64,000 bases of DNA, taken from Clostridium pasteurianum BC1 (GTDB lineage Bacteria > Bacillota > Clostridia > Clostridiales > Clostridiaceae). The stretch is taken from NCBI RefSeq assembly GCF_000389635.1, contig NC_021182.1:3224001-3288000 (forward strand), read 5' to 3'. Numbering within the stretch: position 1 is the first letter of the stretch; every line of letters starts with the position of its first letter. Below, in pieces: positions 18,845 to 26,268 of the stretch. The notes beneath the pieces are model-generated. The model had not been told where the DNA came from. It searched no databases and was given only the letters and a program-made list of their open reading frames with translations. The translations under genes were made by a program, and so were the position numbers.

Positions 18845-19015
18845 ATTGCCTAAAATTTATAATATTTATATTTTCATTCTCTATCCAATAAATAACATAT
18901 GTCTACTACTATGATATATAGCAATGCCAATTTATAAGTCATGTAACAGTTGACTTATTTTTAATTTAATATAAATTTAATTATAATTTATATTAAATTA
19001 AAAATACGGATTTAT
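18845..19015. repeat. Diverged direct duplication, copy 1
   Basis: This stretch contains TAAAATTTATAATATTTATA, then ATAACATAT, ACTATGATATATAGCAATG, TTTATAAGTCATG and a TTTTTAATTT block. The same order of blocks occurs at 19680-19850. Each copy lies roughly 100 bp upstream of a small minus-strand reading frame. Confidence 0.5.
18957..19005. repeat. 21-bp perfect AT palindrome
   Basis: A 21-nt arm starting ATTTTTAATTTAATATAA is repeated as an exact inverted copy after the 7-nt loop TAATTAT. It contains no G or C. It could extrude as a cruciform or act as a binding site; no gene boundary explains it. Confidence 0.6.
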
Positions 19016-19167
19016 AAAACAAAGATACAATAGAGCTTCTATCATTTTTTATTGTTGTTCATAAATATTTATACATAAAGTAATTTAATAGCATAAAGTA
19101 TTATTCAAGTCTTTATTTTGATCCAACAATTTTATTAAGTTTTATATTAAATTATATTTTTAATATA

Positions 19168-19350
19168 AACAGAGTTCTTGGCATCAGGTGGAGTTTTTAT
19201 TCCATCCGATGCTTAGAAATCGTTATCCAGGGACGTAGCCACTCTTTACTCCCACTTTGAAGAAAAGCAGAGAACCAAAATCTTAGATTTTGTGTGAATC
19301 GCTTTCACAGAGTGCGATGGGAGTATTAGAGTGGATAGTCATCGGATAAA
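19168..19350 (+). repeat. Structured dispersed repeat, type 1 (copy A)
   Basis: The 5' hairpin starts AACAGAGTTCTTGGCATC and closes with GATGCTTAGAA. The long hairpin is bounded by TTATCC and GGATAA, has the internal loop AGGGACGTAG opposite TAGTCATC, and an inner stem CCACTCT...TACTCCCA pairing with TGGGAGTATTAGAGTGG. Its apex carries an extra segment of about 60 nt (AAAGCAGAGAACC... to AGAGTGCGA) also found in copy I at 55617. Confidence 0.85.
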
Positions 19351-19423
19351 TCTATCTTCTTAAAAAATTTATAATAAAAATATAACTTTTCTTTTGAACT
19401 CTCAGTTATTTTATCTATAGTAT

Positions 19424-19591
19424 TTAACTACTTCTAACATATTGAACTATTGTAATATCAAGTTCTTCACTAATATGCAAAATTTCCTCATTATTAAGAT
19501 TATATAAATTATTATCAATGCATTTGTTAAGTTTTTCTCTTAAAAGCTCCATTCTTCTCGCGATTTTTAATTTACATTCCAAATTTTCCAA
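19424..19591 (-). CDS. Spo0E-like sporulation regulatory protein
   Basis: A 55-residue protein. It starts at TTG (19591-19589) with GGGAGTGA 7 nt upstream and ends at TAA. The sequence RRMELLREKLNKCID and EEILHISEELDITIVQYV forms the two-helix hairpin of the Spo0E aspartyl-phosphate phosphatase family, with the family pattern S-x-x-L-D (here SEELD). Such proteins remove phosphate from Spo0A and delay sporulation. The target here is inferred from the family. The gene sits alone in a 1.5-kb region dominated by repeats. Confidence 0.82.
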   Translation of the reverse strand: MENLECKLKIARRMELLREKLNKCIDNNLYNLNNEEILHISEELDITIVQYVRSS

Positions 19592-19679
19592 AAAAATCAC
19601 TCCCTAAATGTATTTTTTATAATGTTTAAATGTTCATCTTTAGCAACATTGTAACAATACAAAATTGAGTTGGTCTATT

Positions 19680-19850
19680 GTATAAAATTTGTAATATTTA
19701 TATTTTCCTCTAATGTAAAATAATAACATACATATAATACTATAATATATCATCATGATATTTATAAGTTATGAAATGGTTAATTCATTTTTAATTTTTA
19801 GTTAAATCTAATTAAAATTTTCATTATAATTGATATTATATAAAAAAATA
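19680..19850. repeat. Diverged direct duplication, copy 2
   Basis: This matches 18845-19015 block by block: TAAAATTTGTAATATTTATA, ATAACATACA, ATACTATAATATATCATCATG, TTTATAAGTTATG, then a TTTTTAATTT run. It lies upstream of the Spo0E-like gene, so the duplicated part may be its promoter region. Confidence 0.5.
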
Positions 19851-19854
19851 TGAA

Positions 19855-19883
19855 TTTATCTGATGACTAGCCGCTGTAACTGT
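19855..19883 (-). repeat. Relic of the structured repeat, type 2 3' end
   Basis: TTTATCTGATGACTAGCCGC followed by TGTAACTG matches the 3' half of type 2 repeats read on the minus strand (compare 56852). The remainder of the element is lost. Confidence 0.6.
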
Positions 19884-20095
19884 AGATTTGTATTTTAATA
19901 CCTCTTAAAAAATAAAGTTTATTTCAAATTTATTATTATTTTTTAATTTCTCTTAAATCTATTCCCAAGTATATCGTCTGTAAAAGGCGTCTTTATTTAT
20001 AAAGGTTTGTAAATATATTTAATAACTTTTATATACGCAAATATTATAATAGATTTTTAGTCTATACAGGCGTATCTTTTAGGACGTATTAAAAA

Positions 20096-20146
20096 ATGAT
20101 GTAAATCATACACACAGTTGACATCATCTTATTACAATACGATAAT
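20096..20146 (+). promoter_or_regulatory. Promoter and operator of the Doc operon
   Basis: TTGACA (20118-20123) and GATAAT (20141-20146) are spaced by 17 nt. An inverted repeat, ATGATGT (20096-20102) and ACATCAT (20121-20127), overlaps the -35 box, as expected for autorepression of a toxin-antitoxin operon. Confidence 0.65.
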
Positions 20147-20176
20147 ATCTTTTAAAAAGATAACTTTATTTATTAT

Positions 20177-20275
20177 ATGAGTAAAGAAGCTTCTTCAGAA
20201 GAAGAAAAGATAGATACTATTGCTGATAGAATATTAGAAGAAAATATGGAAGCATTTAAGGAATTAGCTAAATGA
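20177..20275 (+). CDS. Very short putative antitoxin
   Basis: A 32-residue reading frame whose acidic helical sequence (EEEKIDTIADRILEEN, then EAFKELAK) resembles the C-terminal toxin-binding tail of Phd-like antitoxins. Its stop overlaps the ATG of the doc gene (ATGA), showing translational coupling. No DNA-binding N-terminal domain is present and no clear ribosome binding site is seen. It is either a minimal antitoxin or the remains of a longer one. Confidence 0.55.
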   Translation: MSKEASSEEEKIDTIADRILEENMEAFKELAK

Positions 20276-20652
20276 AGTATAATTCAAGTGAATATGTTTT
20301 AAAACTTCATAAAAAACTTATAACAGCTATAGGTGGATCAAGTGAATTAAGAGATATAGAATTGTTAAAATCATCAATAGAAAATTCAAAAGCAACTTTT
20401 AATGGAGAAGATCTTTATCCTACTCTTGAAGATAAATGTGCAAATATTTGTTATAGTATGATAAATAATCATTCTTTTGTAGAGAGAAATAAAAGAATAG
20501 GAATATATGTAATGCTTATATTATTAGAGTATAACGGAATAAAATTAAGATTTACTCAAAATGAGTTAATTAACTTAGGGTTAGGAATAGGAAAAGGAGA
20601 TTTTAAACAAGAGTATATAGTATTATGGGTTAAAAATCACTATACTAAATAA
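20272..20652 (+). CDS. doc: Doc/Fic family toxin, altered active-site motif
   Basis: 126 residues, the usual size for Doc (death-on-curing), a kinase that phosphorylates EF-Tu. The Fic motif, normally HxFxDGNKR, reads HSFVERNKR at 67-75. The motif His67, Asn73 and Arg75 remain, but the Asp-Gly that positions metal and phosphate are Glu71 and Arg72. The following helix (IGIYVMLILLEYNG) is typical. Activity may be weakened or changed. The gene is coupled to the 32-residue frame upstream and ends in its own terminator. Confidence 0.82.
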   Translation: MKYNSSEYVLKLHKKLITAIGGSSELRDIELLKSSIENSKATFNGEDLYPTLEDKCANICYSMINNHSFVERNKRIGIYVMLILLEYNGIKLRFTQNELINLGLGIGKGDFKQEYIVLWVKNHYTK

Positions 20653-20671
20653 ACGTGTATAGTGATTTTTT
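20632..20671 (+). terminator. Terminator overlapping the doc stop
   Basis: AAAAATCACTATAC pairs with GTATAGTGATTTTT and runs into TTATTT. The left arm lies inside the last doc codons. Confidence 0.8.
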
Positions 20672-20761
20672 ATTTAATGCGTAATATCCTACATTTACGA
20701 ATTAAAATAATGATCATATCTAAAAATTGAAAGTTAAAAAGTTAATACATAATTTTCTCAA

Positions 20762-21439
20762 CTATTTCTCCATATATTTTACTGGATCTTTATATCCTGC
20801 TTCCTCAAAAGCTTTAATTCTTAACAAACAGCTGTCACAATTTCCACAGGCATTTTCATATCCATTATAGCAGGTCCAGGTCAAAGAATAATCTACTCCT
20901 AATTTCATTCCCAGCTTTATTTCTTCAGCTTTTGTCATATTCATAAAAGGTGCATGTATTTTTATAGGTTTATTATCTTCAACTGCACATACTGTTCCTT
21001 TATTGATTGCATTTTCCATGGCATCTATAAATTCTTTTCTGCAATCTACATACCCGGAATAATCCACCTGGCTTACTCCTATAAATATATCCTGTGCTCC
21101 TACAGCTTCAGCATAGGAAGCTGCATAGGATAAAAATATCATATTTCTTGCAGGTACATAAGTAACAGGAATATCTGCCCTATTCTCATCTCCATCTGGA
21201 ACTTGTATATTGGAATCAGTAAGTGCTGAACCTCCCCATGCATTCATATTTGTATTTACAATAATATGTTCTTTTATATCTGCCTTTTCTGCAACCTTTT
21301 TTGCAGACTCTATTTCCTTCTTATGTCTCTGCCCATAATTAAAGGAAATAGCATAAACTTCAAAGCCCTGTGATTTTGCCAGATACAAAGCTGTGGTTGA
21401 ATCTAAACCACCTGATAATAAAACAACTGCTTTTTTCAT
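20762..21439 (-). CDS. queC: 7-cyano-7-deazaguanine synthase
   Basis: 225 residues. The PP-loop reads [10 protein letters not shown] near residue 7. A zinc site of four Cys lies at the end ([18 protein letters not shown]). QueC converts 7-carboxy-7-deazaguanine to preQ0 with ATP and ammonia in queuosine biosynthesis. AGAGGGAT precedes the ATG. It is not next to queD, queE or queF here, and I saw no preQ1 riboswitch in the leader. Confidence 0.95.
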   Translation of the reverse strand: MKKAVVLLSGGLDSTTALYLAKSQGFEVYAISFNYGQRHKKEIESAKKVAEKADIKEHIIVNTNMNAWGGSALTDSNIQVPDGDENRADIPVTYVPARNMIFLSYAASYAEAVGAQDIFIGVSQVDYSGYVDCRKEFIDAMENAINKGTVCAVEDNKPIKIHAPFMNMTKAEEIKLGMKLGVDYSLTWTCYNGYENACGNCDSCLLRIKAFEEAGYKDPVKYMEK

Positions 21440-21550
21440 TTTATCCCTCTTTTACTTCATAAAATCTTAATTTATTATATCTAATAACTATTATTAGTTC
21501 AATGCTTGCATTTTTTAATTCCTAACTATCAATTAATACAAATTGAATAT

Positions 21551-21967
21551 TTACATTAACTTTTCAAATAACTTCCATACCTCTGGATATTTCTTCTTAA
21601 TATTAACTATTTTAAATTCCTTGCTATTTACAAAGGCCTGGGTAGTTCCTCCCTTTGCCAGAAGCTTTTTATCACTATTCCTGAACACATCATAATTAAA
21701 AACTACCTTTACCCCACTTATCTCAATAACTGAGGTCTTTATTAAAATCTCATCACCATATTTTGCCCCTTCTAAGTATTTACAATGAGTTTCAACCAAA
21801 GGCATCATTATTCCCATATCCTCAAGTTCTTTGTATGTAATATCTAATTTTTCTATGTACTCATCTCTTGCTACTTCAAACCATATATAATATCTAGAAT
21901 TATGTACAATTCCCATTTTATCTGTTTCAGCATACCTGACTTTAAGTATTGTATCATTAATAAACAT
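21551..21967 (-). CDS. Acyl-CoA thioesterase, YbgC/FadM (hotdog) family
   Basis: 138 residues. The start of the hotdog fold reads VRYAETDKMGIVHNSRYYIWFE, with the catalytic Asp in ETDKMG and the conserved HNSRY. This is the 4-hydroxybenzoyl-CoA thioesterase-like group. The natural substrate is unknown. I chose the ATG at 21965-21967 since AGGAGGTG precedes it by 6 nt; a GTG further upstream lies within that site. It is 110 bp upstream of queC on the same strand. Confidence 0.85.
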   Translation of the reverse strand: MFINDTILKVRYAETDKMGIVHNSRYYIWFEVARDEYIEKLDITYKELEDMGIMMPLVETHCKYLEGAKYGDEILIKTSVIEISGVKVVFNYDVFRNSDKKLLAKGGTTQAFVNSKEFKIVNIKKKYPEVWKLFEKLM

Positions 21968-22527
21968 AAAATACACCTCCTAAAAATATCATCCTATAAA
22001 TAAAATTTTTTAAGACTATTTAATAAAATATGTTTTAAAATCCTTTTATCTGTAAAAGCTATAATATGATTTTATAATTGTATATACATTAATAGAATTA
22101 ATTAACACAAATAGTATACCATAAAATATTTTTATACAAAATTATATATTGTAGACTTTGTTAAAAAATGAACATATGAAAAATTTTAACATTAAATTAT
22201 TGAATATGAGCATTATATGTTTTATTATAGACATATGTATTTATATGTTAAATTTTATAAATTGTATATAAAAACTTTACATATAATCGCATAAAAATCA
22301 ACTTTTGGATTTGTAAACAATGCTTATAAAAATTTATATTATATATTAATGGCAATTTTCAATAAATAATTAATGACATAGTTCATCTATTACATGCTCG
22401 ATTGATGTAAAATTATAAAGTTAAAAAAGTACATTGATAATATTTTAACTATATTTCGTTATACTTTCATCAAATAAACAAATTCTAAACTTTATACTTA
22501 AAATCTAGTGGATAAGGAGATTTTATT
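21968..22527. other. AT-rich intergenic region, 560 bp, between divergent genes
   Basis: It separates the divergent thioesterase and pyruvate kinase genes and must hold both promoters. I see no coding frame, no strong hairpin and no perfect -35/-10 pair. AAGGAGAT immediately precedes the pyk ATG. Confidence 0.4.
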
Positions 22528-23946
22528 ATGCAAAAAACAAAGATGATTTTTACTATTGGCCCAGCCAGTGACACAGAAGAAACTCTAGAAAAACTTATAA
22601 ATATTGGTATGAATGTAGCAAGACTTAACTTTTCTCATGGCACTCATGAGAGTCATAAAGAAAAAATGGATATTATCAAAAGACTTAGAGAGAAACTTAA
22701 TAAACCCGTTGCAATTATGCTTGATATTAAAGGCCCTAAAATAAGAACTCATAATTTTGAAAATGATAAAGTGTTAATAGAAAAAGATAATAAGTTCGTA
22801 TTCATATGTGGGAAAGAACTTCTTGGAAATAAAGAGAGATGCTCTGTTTCCTATGACCAGCTATATAAAGATGTGAAAGCTGGGGGAATGTTACTTGTAG
22901 ACGATGGTCTGCTGGAATTAAGAATAGATTCTGTTGAAGGTAATGAAATTCACTGCACAGCTCTTAATACAGGTTACATTGGAAGCCACAAAGGTATAAA
23001 TGTGCCAAATGTATCCATAGGTCTCCCTGCTGTTACTGAAAAGGACAAATTTGATCTAATATTTGGTTGTGGGCAGGAAGTAGATATAGTAGCTGCCTCC
23101 TTCATAAGAAAAGCTGAAGATGTGTTAGATGTGAGAAGAATACTTAATGAAAATGGTGGAGAAAAAATTCAAATAATACCTAAAATAGAAACCCAAGAAG
23201 GTGTAGATAATATTGATGCAATAATTAAAGCTGCAGATGGAATTATGATTGCAAGGGGAGATATGGGAGTTGAAATTCCACTTCAAAGAGTACCTATTAT
23301 TCAAAAAATGATAATACAAAAATGTAATAAAGCTGGCAAACCTGTAATAACTGCAACTCAAATGCTGGATTCAATGATAAGAAATCCAAGACCAACCAGA
23401 GCAGAGGCCTCAGATATAGCAAATGCCATATTTGATGGAACAGATGCCATAATGTTAAGTGGTGAAAGTGCAAGTGGTGATTATCCACTAGAGGCTGCTG
23501 GCACTATGTCTAACATAGCCAAGGAAGCTGAAGCAAATATAGATTACTCTGACGCCTTAAATAGGAGAAAGGAAAGTAGTATAAGCAATGTATCAAATGC
23601 TATAAGCCTAGCTGCCTGTAATACTGCCCAAGAACTTAAGGTTGCTGCAATCATAACCTCAACTCAAACTGGCCATACCGCTAGAATGGTATCTAAATAT
23701 AGACCTGAATGTCCAATCGTTGCAGTTACACCAAGTGAAAAAGTGGCTAGAGCTCTTTCCTTAAATTTCGGAGTTAAAGCAATAGTATCCAACAAATTAA
23801 TCTCTACAGATGAACTAATTGAAGATGCAGTAAAAAAATCTCTAGAGTCTAATTATATAAAAAAAGGTGATTTGGTTATAATTGCTGCCGGAATACCTGC
23901 TGGTACTACAGGTACAACAAATATGATGAAAATCCAGCAAATTTAA
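22528..23946 (+). CDS. pyk: Pyruvate kinase
   Basis: 472 residues. Converts PEP and ADP to pyruvate and ATP. Landmarks are NVARLNFSHG, the loop LDIKGPKIRT (usually DTKGPEIRT, so two conservative-site changes), SFIRKAEDV, PKIETQEGVDN with catalytic Lys/Glu, and MIARGDMGVEIP. The C-terminal regulatory domain ends GTTGTTN. The extra PEP-utiliser-like domain of Bacillus enzymes is absent. A stand-alone pyruvate kinase C-terminal-like domain occurs at 30915. AAGGAG precedes the ATG. Confidence 0.95.
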   Translation: MQKTKMIFTIGPASDTEETLEKLINIGMNVARLNFSHGTHESHKEKMDIIKRLREKLNKPVAIMLDIKGPKIRTHNFENDKVLIEKDNKFVFICGKELLGNKERCSVSYDQLYKDVKAGGMLLVDDGLLELRIDSVEGNEIHCTALNTGYIGSHKGINVPNVSIGLPAVTEKDKFDLIFGCGQEVDIVAASFIRKAEDVLDVRRILNENGGEKIQIIPKIETQEGVDNIDAIIKAADGIMIARGDMGVEIPLQRVPIIQKMIIQKCNKAGKPVITATQMLDSMIRNPRPTRAEASDIANAIFDGTDAIMLSGESASGDYPLEAAGTMSNIAKEAEANIDYSDALNRRKESSISNVSNAISLAACNTAQELKVAAIITSTQTGHTARMVSKYRPECPIVAVTPSEKVARALSLNFGVKAIVSNKLISTDELIEDAVKKSLESNYIKKGDLVIIAAGIPAGTTGTTNMMKIQQI

Positions 23947-24065
23947 AATAACAAAAAGGGACTGTCTCAAAAGGAATAAATATTCATTAAATTTGAGAAC
24001 GGCCTCATTTGTTTATTAAAAATCAGATTTTAATAATTATTTTTAATAGTAGAATAGTTAAGAAG

Positions 24066-24108
24066 CTGTCTCGCTATGCATGATAAGCATTGTGAGACAG
24101 CCCATTTT
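24066..24108 (+). terminator. Terminator downstream of pyk
   Basis: GCTGTCTCGCTATGC pairs with GCATTGTGAGACAGC (imperfect in the middle) and is followed by CCATTTTTC. A related but weaker GACTGTCTCAAA / TTTGAGAACGGCC hairpin lies just after the stop codon at about 23959-24005. Confidence 0.75.
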
Positions 24109-24148
24109 TCTTTAATTTACATTAATAAATATTACATTTTTATACGTT

Positions 24149-24253
24149 CTATTTATGTTTCTTCGTTTTTTCCTGTCTATTTTTTTCATAGTCACTTTCA
24201 GAATCTAAAATGTTTTTATCGTTCTTTTTATCAGAATTGCTTCTTTTAGACAT
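24149..24253 (-). CDS. Small charged protein, 34 residues
   Basis: An ATG at 24253-24251, preceded by AAAGGGGTG, opens a frame of 34 residues ending in TAG. Composition is about one third Lys/Arg and one quarter Asp/Glu, with Asn and Ser; it reads SNSDKKNDKN, LDSESDYEKN and RQEKTKKHK. It looks unstructured. The good ribosome binding site and isolated position support a real gene. Small proteins of this composition are common in Clostridium, but no function is known to me. Confidence 0.5.
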   Translation of the reverse strand: MSKRSNSDKKNDKNILDSESDYEKNRQEKTKKHK

Positions 24254-24331
24254 ATGTAGCACCCCTTTCTCAACTGTATAGTTTCCAATAGGAGTACATA
24301 TTATACCAATTATTATCCAAAAACAAAAATA

Positions 24332-24922
24332 TCATGAATTCTTTTTGTAATACTTATAAATAAACATTATCAATATTATAATCACTAAAACTATAGCTAT
24401 TAAAATAACATACCTTCTTATATATGCATGAAATCTATGCCATCCACTACCTAAGGCTTTTCCAAGTGTTATAAATGTAAAACTCCATAAAAATCCACCT
24501 ATATATGCATTAATAGCAAATTTTTTAAAGGATATTTTAGTAATACCTGCAAAATATCCCGTTATATGTCGTACACCTGGTATGAAATAAGAAAAAATTA
24601 AAAGCTTGCTGCCATATGTTTCAAACCAACTGGATACCTTTTTTAATTTTTCAGGCTTCATATGTACATATGATCCATATTTATTAAAAAAATTTGCTCC
24701 AAGAGTTTTTCCTATAATGTAGGAAATAGTTATACCAATAATTGCCCCCAGTGATGAAGTCAATATACTTATACTCCAGCTAAGTTTTCCTCTATAAACA
24801 AGATAGCCACAATAACTCATAAGAGTTTCCCCTGGAAGTGGCAATGCTATTAATTCAAGTAACAAGGATAAAAATAATGCAATATATCCATATTGATCTA
24901 ATAATAATTTTACTGATTGCAA
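24332..24922 (-). CDS. DedA/SNARE-associated family membrane protein
   Basis: About 197 residues from a TTG start that sits 7 nt after GGAGG; the longer ATG-initiated frame (to 25021) lacks a site. Landmarks of DedA are PLPGETLMSYCGYL, YIIGKTLGANFFNKYG and FSYFIPGVRHITGYFAGI (the F/YxRxxPGxR-like loop), then a C-terminal helix. DedA proteins move undecaprenyl phosphate or phospholipid across the membrane, as shown for relatives. Substrate here is inferred. Confidence 0.85.
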   Translation of the reverse strand: MQSVKLLLDQYGYIALFLSLLLELIALPLPGETLMSYCGYLVYRGKLSWSISILTSSLGAIIGITISYIIGKTLGANFFNKYGSYVHMKPEKLKKVSSWFETYGSKLLIFSYFIPGVRHITGYFAGITKISFKKFAINAYIGGFLWSFTFITLGKALGSGWHRFHAYIRRYVILIAIVLVIIILIMFIYKYYKKNS

Positions 24923-25145
24923 AATATTTCCTCCAGTAACATATTTAAAACTTTCACTTTTATAATCATTTCTCTGAAATTTTAACTTCACCATTTTAAA
25001 ACCGAATAAAATTCTTTTCAAATATTCATATTATACCATATTTTAAATACTACTATAGCATTTATTTTTGTACTATTACATTCATACACGTTAATTTTCA
25101 ATAAATATGCTTCATTCTTTTTAATTATCTAGTTTTTTCTATTAA

Positions 25146-25270
25146 TATCAATGAATCTTACTCAGTGGGAATTTGTACTCCCACTGAGTTTAGATGAATT
25201 ATCCAGGAACGTGTCGCTGTTATCTTCACCTTGTAAAAGTGGAGTGTTACAGCGACTAGTTATCGGATAA
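25146..25270 (+). repeat. Structured dispersed repeat, type 2 (copy B)
   Basis: It begins TATCAATGAATCTTACTCAG. The 5' hairpin pairs ACTCAGTGGGA with TCCCACTGAGT. The long hairpin has TTATCC/GGATAA, AGGAACGTG opposite CTAGTTATC, and the inner stem TCGCTGT/ACAGCGA. Its GGATAA end is fused directly to copy C. Confidence 0.85.
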
Positions 25271-25458
25271 ACAGAGTTCTTGGTATCAGGTGGAGTTTTT
25301 ATTCCATCTGATGCTTACTAACAGAGTTCTTAGTATCGGTATTTATGATACTTAGAAATCGTTGTCCTTTAGGGTAAATCGTTATCCAGGGACGTAGCCA
25401 CTCTTTACTCCCACTTTGAAGAAGATAGGAGTATTAGAGTGGGTAGTTATCGGATAAA
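25269..25458 (+). repeat. Structured dispersed repeat, type 1 (copy C), with doubled 5' hairpin
   Basis: Two successive 5' hairpins are present. The first begins ACAGAGTTCTTGGTATC and the second ACAGAGTTCTTAGTATCG, pairing with GATACTTAGAA. A short insert with GTCCTTTAGGGT comes next, then the usual TTATCC...GGATAA hairpin with AGGGACGTAG opposite GTAGTTATC. It lies upstream of the ABC operon at 25543. Confidence 0.85.
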
Positions 25459-25542
25459 TATTTGACCTGAATAAAAATTTATAATATCTTATATATATGA
25501 CTTAAAATATACTAAAATTAAAAATGAGGGGAGCTTGTTACA

Positions 25543-26268
25543 ATGATAGAAATTCTAGATGTTAATAAAAGCTACAACAAAACTAACAAAGCCGTAGATA
25601 GTTTAAATCTAACTATCAATGATGGAGAAATTTTTGGATTTTTAGGCCATAACGGTGCTGGAAAAACTACAACTATAAAAATGCTTACAGGAATTCTAAA
25701 AAAAGATTCTGGATATATTGGTATAAATGGTATAGACATAACTGAAAAATCTCTTGAAGCAAAAAAACAATTTGGATATGTTCCTGATAATCCTGATATA
25801 TTTTTGAGACTTAAGGGCATAGAATATCTAAATTTTATGGCAGACATGTATGATGTAAGCAATGAATTAAGAAAAGAAAGAGTCAAAAGTTTAAGTGAAA
25901 GATTTGAAATGACCACTGCCCTTGGAGATAAAATACAGAGTTATTCTCACGGTATGAGACAAAAAATAGTAATAATGGGTGTACTTGTACACAGTCCATC
26001 TACCTGGATTCTTGACGAACCAATGACCGGCCTTGATCCAAAATCATCCTTTACCCTAAAACAGATGATGAGAGAACATGCTGATAGTGGTAAAACCGTG
26101 TTTTTCTCAACCCATGTACTTGAAGTAGCTGAAAAGCTATGTGATAGAGTTGGAATAATAAATAAAGGGAAATTATTATTTTGTGGAACCTTGACTGAAA
26201 TGAGAGAACATTTTAAAACTAATGAATCTCTTGAAGAAATGTTTTTGGAGATGACTGGCCATGAGTAA
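25543..26268 (+). CDS. ABC transporter ATP-binding protein
   Basis: 241 residues. Walker A is GHNGAGKTTT, the signature is YSHGMRQKI and Walker B is TWILDEPMTGLD, with the H-loop in FFSTHV. This is the single-domain ATPase type that pairs with ABC-2-like exporters. GAGGGGAGC precedes the ATG. It overlaps the following permease gene by 8 bp, so both form one operon. The exported substrate is unknown. Confidence 0.92.
   Translation: MIEILDVNKSYNKTNKAVDSLNLTINDGEIFGFLGHNGAGKTTTIKMLTGILKKDSGYIGINGIDITEKSLEAKKQFGYVPDNPDIFLRLKGIEYLNFMADMYDVSNELRKERVKSLSERFEMTTALGDKIQSYSHGMRQKIVIMGVLVHSPSTWILDEPMTGLDPKSSFTLKQMMREHADSGKTVFFSTHVLEVAEKLCDRVGIINKGKLLFCGTLTEMREHFKTNESLEEMFLEMTGHE

Noticed and set aside
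21440-21550. Possible preQ1 riboswitch before queC
   Set aside because: No C-rich loop with the A-rich tail needed for the pseudoknot was seen.
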